A stretch of DNA of 64,000 bases from Amyelois transitella (Eukaryota; Arthropoda; Insecta; Lepidoptera; Pyralidae), in assembly GCF_032362555.1 (NCBI RefSeq), contig NC_083531.1:5084001-5148000 (forward strand). Direction: 5' to 3'. This document shows positions 56,345-64,000 of this stretch, piece after piece. Both the position numbers and the translations under genes were made by a program. The notes beneath the pieces were generated by a model. The model had not been told where the DNA came from and ran no database searches. It was given only the letters and a program-made list of their open reading frames with translations. Every line of letters begins with the position of its first letter. Within the stretch, counting starts at the first letter, position 1.

Positions 56345-57551
56345 CTGTCATTAATCAGCCAACTTGAGAAGAAAGCATAAGATAAAAAAATACAAACATT
56401 AAAACATACTTCACATTCAAACAACAAAATGCTAAAATTCTTTGAAATTGTTTGTTTAATTTACACGGTTTTCTTCCCCTGGCTTTAGTCGAGGTTGTAT
56501 CCTCATCACTCTGGAGAGGAGCCCGGGGTATGCCTTTGACCAAGGACCCTAGATTAGGTGAGTCAGGTTTTACACGAAGCGACTCCCATCTGACCTCCGC
56601 AATCTGAATGTGTAGGTTTCCTCACGATGTTTTCCCTCACCGTAAACGCATCGGTTAGTAATCAAACTAATGTACATGACTTTGAAAATAGTCATTGGTA
56701 CACGGCCGAGTTAAAGGTGCCGTTATAATATTCAATATTCACGTCATAGATGTTCAGAAATGACACTTGTGGTGGCTGCGGGATGGACAATGTGGGTATG
56801 TGGACATATGCCCAACAATATGCCAGGAACAATGCAGCTCACAAATCAAATGTTTTGTTGCTATTGCGCTTTATTTAAACTTACCAAATTGTTCATCCTT
56901 TCTTACGATATAAGACCGCGAATACGCAAACATAGCTAGAACCCCAAAGCCGGGCAGAGATCCGCCCTGACCAACAGCACCGTCCATCACAGATAGTTAT
57001 CTGCAAGCATATACATTATATATATATATATATGTATGTAGTGTCAAACAACTCGGGCAGGTTGTAAGTACTTATGTAGGTTGATATACACACCTACCTC
57101 CAAAACCCCTTTAAAGATTAATTAATATTAGCCACTATCTTCATCGTTCGCTTCGTCCACACGTTCTTTAGGAAATCTGTTACCTGACTGTGTAATTATC
57201 AATTTAGTGGTAGGAATTTAATTTAATTGGTTAAAATAGAATAAAATCATGACAAAAAGCTGAGAAAACACTTATATACGCACTATCTACTTCAGTAGGT
57301 TTAAGTTTTAGTAAATAAACATATTCTATTGCACAGTATTAGAATATGGGGTATCGACTTTAATTATAATAATTCTGAAGGTAGTTTTAAAAAGATATCT
57401 GTCACTGTCACACTTGCTGTCTGACATTGACAGACACTAAGGGCACGGCAGCGAGTCCCCGACTTTGTAGATCTGTCAGACTCATTGTCATTGCCATTCT
57501 CCTGTGTCAATATCAGCTGATTTAGCGTTTTGTTTACGGCAGATATTTTAC

Positions 57552-57564
57552 TTGTATTAACCAT
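57552..57564 (-). CDS. candidate coding exon 1 of the unit 8 zinc-finger gene
   Basis: Minus strand ATG GTT AAT ACA A|GTAAAA, phase 1, in frame with the exon ending at 56344; intron 1207 bp. Confidence 0.55.
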
Positions 57565-58751
57565 TTATCAATTTCGATACTAAGTTTTCTTTATTTAAAT
57601 ACCCACGGCGAAAAAATAGTTAAAAATGAATTTCAACAACGCCGTATCACTCGTCTGAAAGAACTTGTTCAACTATCTGTAAATCTAGCACAGTAGATTG
57701 AGACTTTACTATTAAATAGCAATTAATTTACAGGTGTACGTTAGATCTTTCACATTTAATGTCTGTTACTTCCTTGAGAGATTATGAAAACGTATTTAAT
57801 ATAATTTGAAGTAAATCATTGCGTGTGAACGAACACATAATATTTTGTAAGTCTTATGTTTATTAAGTAAGAATCGAGTCTGCTTCAGATATTAGTATAA
57901 ATTAAAATGTCTTAGACAGATAAGACACTCATTGGTTCACCGTTTAGTTCCTTCCTTGATATGCACATAGCGTATTTATCTACAACAGCTTCCTCTCTCC
58001 TTCTCGCCCCCGCGTGTTAGCCTGCACTAGGTCTCGCTGTCGTCATCCGACACGGCCCTAGGGTCCGCTTTCCGTCATTCCGACGAGCGACACTCCCGCT
58101 ATGCGCATTAGAAAATTAAGCTCAGATAAATTATTACATAGATATAGTGCTGATTAATGCCACAATTTTCATCTCTTTCTTTTCACTAAATTCGTCTCTT
58201 TCTCTTTACCTTACAAAGAAAGGTAAAAAGTATCATTTCGTCAGTTACTAGTGTCCACTTGTCACAAATAATACAGTATCGACGGTCTCTCCTGAAATGT
58301 ATCTGTGCACCGGCTTTTAATTCCATGACTTATAAATAAAACGTTTGTTTATCCTTCTTAATAGGTAATTAGTTTCCGGCTGGCTCTTGCTACAGTCGCA
58401 GGGATCTTCGGGATTTATTTTTGTATAATAAGTACCTAAGTGTACAATAGGTCATTTTAGAAGGTGTAAAAACATTCTGCTTAAATTATCTTTGGTTTTG
58501 GTCTCAACTTGGTTGGGGTCAGCCTTCGACCGAGATCCTAGAGTGGGCAGTCAGATAATTTAAGATACGGTTTTTGTCTGAATTCGTTTAATTTACGTTT
58601 TTTTTAAATTAAGGTATTTAACGGCCTATCTGCAGCGGAAGCGATAATTCGGTCTCCACCGCCACCAAAGCGAAAATATTCCGCCAGGATACGAGTAGGT
58701 GTTATGCCTGAAAGAATGTGGTTGAGAAAATGTTGTGTCGGAGATTTTATA

Positions 58752-59222
58752 CAGGGTGACATTTAAAACAACTGCATCCTTTTAAACATATACTATACCC
58801 ATGCTTCTGAGCCGTTTGAGCCTATTTTTACTTAAATTAAACGTCATCATTTTCACATTTAAAAAACTTTCAAAAACTACGTCACACGCTTTATTAAAGA
58901 CCAATACTACAAAAAGAAATTAAAACTTAACATGTAAATAAATGTCTGAAAAATAAACTATTTTTCTAGTATCAAGATCAATTAAAGTACAGGGTTGGCG
59001 AGATCGCTCAGCTGAATGAATTGTGTCGTTGACCTCTGAATCTTACGCGTCTCTTTTCCGCCGGCCGGGGTGATATGACGTATTCAGTGGATTTTGATAC
59101 TTTTATTTTTTTTCGTACTTTCTGAAATATGAACCGACCTTTTTCTTTTAACGTTTTTAAATATCCTTTAGATGAGTACACTTAACAGTTAAATTTATGC
59201 AGTTGAATTAAAAGTCACCCTG
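58752..59222. mobile_element. MITE with CAGGGTGAC ends (copy 2)
   Basis: Same insertion as 36824-37289 with TA flanks and near-identical sequence; 471 bp. No ORF. Confidence 0.75.
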
Positions 59223-60122
59223 TATATGCTCCATTCCGTGAAATCTTTGCTTGCGCGATTTAGGCCTTTCACTGCCATTGGCTGATAGTATCGCGTGATT
59301 GGCTGTTGTTACTTTTGTGGCGTAGAGATGTCGCCACATATTCATAGTAAGTCCACAAACCCAACTATCGATAGTTGAGTAAACCCGTGGAAGTGGACTA
59401 GGTATCGGTCGGCAACACTAAACAGGGACATGGAGAAGAGAGAAGTTAAAACCAGATTGGAAAGATCAATATTTATTATCTGCACTTACACTTTATGAAG
59501 GTAATGGGGTCGTGAGAGTCGGCGAGCAGCCCGCTTAGAGATAACACGACCTTACCTTAGGGCTCGTGCAGCGTGCGGCCGACTAGCGACCAGCGACTGA
59601 TTTACGGTTCTGAAGGAGGTTCACGTGATTTCATACATCGTTAACGATAGAAAATATGCCAGATACCAATGAAACAATCTCGGTTACAGATGCGGTTGTA
59701 AGTTTGTTTGTTGTTTGTTAGTTTGTTTGTCATCCGTTTCTCCAGTGAGTAACTCAAATTGCAACATTGTAAATTTGAATTGACTTTGAGGAAGTCTTGA
59801 CTAAATCATTTATTATGTAATCCGATATTTTGTAGCCGCAGCCGCCAATCATTATCTTATGACATTCGAATCAAAAAGTCAGTTTATCTATTCGAGAACC
59901 ACGATGTACAGACATACAAACAGACAGCCAACATCCAACTTCCCATGGTTTTTTGTCCATAGATCGTTGCTAAAATCACCAGCATTTCTACTTTTGAACA
60001 CCCACCTTTTAAATATACCTATATTATAGTTTAATTTCCGTGCGTTGTAGCTAGCTGCAATACATAGTATAGCTAAGTCTGTGACGGCCTTAAAACGCAA
60101 GTCTGGCAACACAGACTGGTGT

Positions 60123-60390
60123 GAAGCGCAGGTCGTATAAATGTTCGCTAGTCGTCGGTCGGTGGCACACTGCACAATTCCTTAGGGACGCAGTGCTGGC
60201 AAAAAGAAGGACGTCCGCCGTCGCAAGTCTCTTTATATAAGGGTGAGGCGCAGGACTGACACAGACACGACGTCACAAGTTCCTTTCTTGTATCGTCAAC
60301 CCGAGCGCAGGATGCGCCTGTGATTACGGTCTAAAAGTGAGTCAGTGAGGCAATGAGTCGTAACAGTGCCTAGTCCTGCGCCGTCCTTCA
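60123..60390. promoter_or_regulatory. D block 9: TATA promoter with internal deletion
   Basis: TATA core 60232-60240; same 128-bp deletion as D block 7; + strand GTGAGT donor kept. Confidence 0.4.
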
Positions 60391-60436
60391 CATTAGCCCT
60401 TATTTGAAGATTTCAGTTTGCGGCGTCATCTCCCAT

Positions 60437-60654
60437 TCCACATCCACACTAATAATAAAGAGGAGAGATTTGTATTTTTGTATGTTTGTGTGGAATTAAC
60501 TCAAAAACTACTGGTCCGATTTTGATAAAATTTGGCACAGATATAGAATAGACCTTCAAAAGTGACATAGGCATAAATTTGTTTTTACTCTTTGTTTATT
60601 TAAAAAAAAACACAAAAATATGTCCACCCGTGCGAAGCCGGGGCGGGCCGCTAG
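60437..60654 (+). mobile_element. short non-autonomous Helitron (copy 2)
   Basis: 218 bp, same site and sequence as 43175-43389 apart from a 3-bp GAG insertion; 5' TC, 3' GCTAG. Confidence 0.75.
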
Positions 60655-60837
60655 TCACTTATAAAGTGTAATACATAAATAAAAAATAAATAGAGCCACA
60701 GTTTATCAATTGCCTGTATGTTCTAAGGTGGATTGTTAAATTACTTTACTTGATCTAAATTTTATGACACGCATCACATTCATAGGTTTTCTATACAAAT
60801 ATGATTTAAATGATGTGACAATAAAGTGCTCTTCATA

Positions 60838-61403
60838 TTAAATCGACATTGGGTCACATTCATAAGGTTTTTCGCCAGTGTGAGTTCTCCTGTGATTTGT
60901 TAAAGCACCCTTCTGAACAAATCCGCGTTGACACACGTCACATTCATAAGGTTTTTCGCCAGTGTGAGTTCTCCTGTGATTTGTTAAATTACTCTTCTGA
61001 ACAAATCGACGTTGACACACGTCACATTCATAAGATTTGTCGCCAGTGTGAGTTTTCCTGTGATTTGTTAAATTACTCTTCTGAACAAATCGACATTGAC
61101 ACACGTCACATTCATAAGGTTTTTCACCAGTATGAGTTCTAATGTGTCTTTTTAACTTACTCCTCTCATTAAATCTGCGTTGACACACGTCACATTCATT
61201 AGGCTTTTCGCCAGTGTGAGTTCTATAATGTCTGTCATATACTGATTTAAATTTAAAACGTCTGTCACAGACATCACATTGGAGTGGACCCTGACCACTC
61301 CGTGACCTTGACTCTCGTCGAGACTCGCGCTGTGTCCTGTTGGTTGTACTTCTTGCACCTGGTTGCCGTTTGTCAGCTCCCGATGTGTCAGCTGACGCAG
61401 TAT
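60838..61403 (-). CDS. C2H2 zinc-finger protein, exon 2 (unit 9, 5 fingers)
   Basis: About 192 aa with exon 1 at 62963-62975. Fingers KFKSVYDRH, NERSKLKRH, VQKSNLTNH (twice) and VQKGALTNH, then the scrambled end YECDPMSI shared with unit 7. Unlike unit 7, this copy retains a start exon. Zinc ligands are intact; one linker reads TGDKSYECD. Acceptor TCACAG|AT with no exon-edge ATG, so it depends on splicing. Presumed DNA-binding; target unknown. Confidence 0.73.
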
Positions 61404-62962
61404 CTGTGATAAATCAGCCGACTTGAGAAGAAAGCATAGGTTAAACATAAATAAATACAAATATTAAAACATACTTCACAATCAAACAACAAAATGCTAA
61501 AATTCTTTGAAATTGTTTGTTTAATTTAGACGGTTTTCCTCCCCTGGCTTTAGTCGAGGTTGCATCCTCATCACTCTGGAGAGGGGCCCGGGGTATGCCT
61601 TTGACCAAGGACCCTAGATTAGGTGAGTCAGGTTTTTACACGAAGCGACTCCCATCTGACCTCCGCAATCTGAATATGTAGGTTTCCTCACGATGTTTTC
61701 CCTTACCGTAAACGCATCGGCTAGTATTTAAACTAATGTACATAACTTTGACAATAGTCATTGGTACACGGCCGAGGTAAAGGTGCCGTCATAATATTCA
61801 ATATTCACGTCATGGATGTTCAGAAATGACACGTGTGGTGGCTGCGGGATGGACAATGTGGGTATGTGGACATATGCCCAACAATATGCCAGGCACAATG
61901 CAGCTCACAAATCAAATGTTATGTAGCTATTGCGCTTTATTTAAACTTACCAAATTGTTCATCCTTTCTTACGATATAAGACCGCGAATACGCAAACATA
62001 GCTAGAACCCCAAAACCGGGCAGAGATCCGCCCTGACCAACAGCGCCGTCCATCATAAATAGTTATCTGCAAACATATAAATTATATAAATATGTATGTA
62101 GTGTCAAACAACTCAGACAGGTTGTAAGTACTTATATAGGATGAAATATACACCTACCTCCAAAACCCCTTAATCGTGAAAATTAGTTGGGAGGTCACCA
62201 CTTAAACACGTAACAAATGTGTTCAGTTCCTAAAACCTGATAAACGCGGGCGAGTGCGGAGGCCTAGATGAACGTACCTTGACCAAAACAGGAAGTCCTG
62301 GTCCAGACGAAAAGTCTATAACTACGAGCTTTAATTAAGAGTTAGGAATGTGGGTGAAGCGAAAGAAGTGTACAGGGATCGTGGTAAGAGGAAGAAAGAT
62401 GTAGTTTCTGATTTCCTCTCGGGGAAAGAGACGTGATTTTATGTATTTACGTACCTACTACGCTTTATCCACTAAGCAACTTGGTACTGTTGCAGTACGC
62501 CACTCAAACCACACAGAATAGCGGTTAATTAATATTAGCCACTATCTTTATCGTTCACTTCGTTCACACGTTCGTTGGGAAAACTGTTACCTGACTGTGT
62601 AATTAGATATTTAGTAGTAAGAATTTAATTTAGTTGGTCAAAATAGAATAAAATCATGACAAAAAGCCGAGAAAACACTTATATACGCACTATCTACTTC
62701 AGTAGGGTTTAGTTTTAGTAAATAAACATATTCTTTTCCAAAGTATTAGAGTATAGGGTATCGACTTAAATTTTAATAATTTTGAAGGTAGTTTTAAGTT
62801 ATCTGTCACTGTCACGCTTGCTGTCTGACATTGACAGACACTAAGGGCACGGCAGCGTGTCCCCGACTTTGTAGATCTGTCAGACTCATTGTCATTGCCA
62901 TTCTCCTGTGTCAATATCAGCTGATTGCTGATTTAGCGTTTTATTTACGGCAGATATTTTAC

Positions 62963-62975
62963 TAGTATTAACCAT
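62963..62975 (-). CDS. candidate coding exon 1 of the unit 9 zinc-finger gene
   Basis: Minus strand ATG GTT AAT ACT A|GTAAAA, phase 1, in frame with the exon ending at 61403; intron 1559 bp. Confidence 0.5.
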
Positions 62976-63439
62976 TTATCAATTTCGATACTAAGTTTTC
63001 TCTATTTAAGTACCGACGGCGCAAAAAATGGTAATTATGGATTTTAACAACGCCGTATCACTCGTCTGTAATAACTAGTTCGACAATCTGTGAATCTTGC
63101 GCAGTGGATTGAGACATTACTATTAAATAGCAATTAATTTACAGGTGTACGTTAGATCTTGAAGTAATTCAATGGAGATTACGATGTTCAAGATGTACAT
63201 TCAAAATTCTGTTCCTTACTTGAGGGTTTATAAAAACGTAATTAGGTATTTAAGATAATTTGAAGTAAATTATTGCATGTGAACGAACACATAATATTTC
63301 GTAAGTCGTAAATTACCAATGAAGTAAGAATAGAGTCTGCCACAGATATAAGTATAAATTGAAATGTCTTGGACAGATAGGACACTCATTGGTTCACCTT
63401 TTAGTTTTCCCCTTTATATGCGTCTCGCTGTCGTCATTC

Positions 63440-64000
63440 CAAAATACAAATGTATAGCACAATTAGCGGACTTAATGCTTAAAGCATTATCTACCAGTCA
63501 ACCATTGGGTATGACAGAGAACTTTAAGTGTGGGTTCAAACTAAATAAATATATTTATACCTACACAAAATATAAAATAAAATAATTATAATAAACATAG
63601 ATACTACAATAAAGAAACAATATACATAAATTAATAAGTGCAGCGATTACCGAAATGAGTGAAAAGGCAGAAAGGTATCAAATACCCACGCGACTGAAGA
63701 GAAACCCGTATACCCGTGATTTGAAACTAGCACGACTTGGGGATGCCCTGATGGACTCGGGAAGTGAATTCCAAAGCATAACAGCCATATCGGCGAAGGA
63801 ATTGGAGGCAAAACCTGTACGGTGAAAAGGGGTAGCAAGAGCTAACTTATTTGAAGAACGTAGAATTCTTTCGAGAGTGGAACTTAATAGTGGGAAGTCT
63901 TTTTTATGATAGTCCTGGGGCAAGCTGATTATTGAGAATGTTATAGAGCTGACATCTTTATTATTTTTATATCTTTTATACCTGTGTACTACAATAAATA
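63440..64000 (-). mobile_element. LINE 3' fragment in spacer (copy 4, runs off the window)
   Basis: Matches 600-1110 closely, including the SFADMAVMLWNSLPESIR peptide on the minus strand. The TTTATT-rich 3' tail is missing through a deletion joining GTCGTCATTCC to AAAATACAAATG. Beyond about 63955 it departs from copy 1. Confidence 0.6.

Larger units (their letters stand above)
55191..60122. repeat. array unit U8
   Basis: D block 55191-55540; zinc-finger exon 55716-56344; intron 56345-57551; exon 1 57552-57564; leader block to about 58110; uninterrupted-type spacer with MITE 58752-59222; C block 59390-59657; AT-rich linker 59658-60122. The first part (to about 56.7 kb) is almost identical to U5; an (AT)n run lies near 57015-57032. 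No further gene seen. Confidence 0.8.
60123..64000. repeat. array unit U9 (left part, runs off the window)
   Basis: D block 60123-60390 (deleted form); small Helitron 60437-60654; zinc-finger exon 60838-61403; intron 61404-62962; exon 1 62963-62975; leader block to about 63435; LINE-remnant spacer from 63440. D block, Helitron and exon match U7, whereas the spacer type matches U0, U1 and U4. Confidence 0.75.

Overview
The window is insect nuclear DNA, most likely from a moth or butterfly. It is AT-rich and intron-bearing, and it is crowded with repeats whose sequences I recognise as typically lepidopteran: Helitrons ending in CTAG, a SINE with a TATG-repeat tail, a tRNA-headed SINE, mariner, and Jockey-type LINEs. 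No bacterial operons, CRISPR arrays, rRNA genes or free-standing tRNA genes are visible.

The backbone is a tandem array that runs off both ends of the window. About nine copies of a roughly 4.2-5.4 kb unit (length after removing the large insertions) lie head to tail. Each unit, read on the + strand, has: (i) a GC-rich 'D block' with a TATA box readable on both strands; (ii) a C2H2 zinc-finger exon on the minus strand; (iii) an intron of about 1.1-1.6 kb; (iv) a 13-nt coding exon with the start codon, also on the minus strand; (v) a variable spacer; (vi) a conserved 'C block' carrying a strong minus-strand splice donor. Zinc-finger exons lie at 2605-3065, 6862-7826, 17643-18427, 24367-24932, 32599-33227, 38934-39385, 43573-44138, 55716-56344 and 60838-61403. 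They encode 4 to 10 fingers. All share the same first finger; most of the inner fingers are shuffled variants. The two-exon model is my own: ATG-GTN-(A/T)AT-(A/G)C(A/T)-N, a phase-1 donor (GTAAAA), then the conserved acceptor ACAG|AT. It keeps frame in every unit, and only the unit at 43.5 kb has lost its start codon.

Region by region: 0-6.2 kb holds units with a LINE-remnant spacer. The unit at 6.3-17 kb carries a nearly full-length, GC-rich Jockey-clade LINE (10440-16200) with an intact 912-aa endonuclease/reverse-transcriptase ORF. The unit at 17-23.8 kb has a 5'-truncated LINE and a foldback element with a nested SINE. The unit at 23.8-32 kb has a 1.3-kb Helitron, an unfamiliar 1.3-kb inverted-repeat element that carries one protein-coding exon, and a dead mariner. 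The unit at 32-38 kb has a LINE with a nested SINE and a TA-flanked MITE. The unit at 38-42.8 kb has a tRNA-headed SINE and a foldback. The unit at 42.9-55 kb has a 5.9-kb DNA transposon (45770-51707) with an intact 977-codon transposase-like ORF, AATT target duplications and many subterminal repeats, and also a foldback and the sister copy of the dead mariner. The units at 55-64 kb repeat combinations seen earlier.

Several insertions sit at identical positions in different units, so they predate unit duplication and serve as markers. Their mixed combinations show repeated unequal exchange. The zinc-finger proteins are presumably nuclear DNA-binding proteins; their target is unknown. The best candidates for something not yet described are the 45.8-51.7 kb transposon, the 29.2-30.5 kb element, and the zinc-finger array itself, with its predicted bidirectional promoters pointing at convergent transcription.
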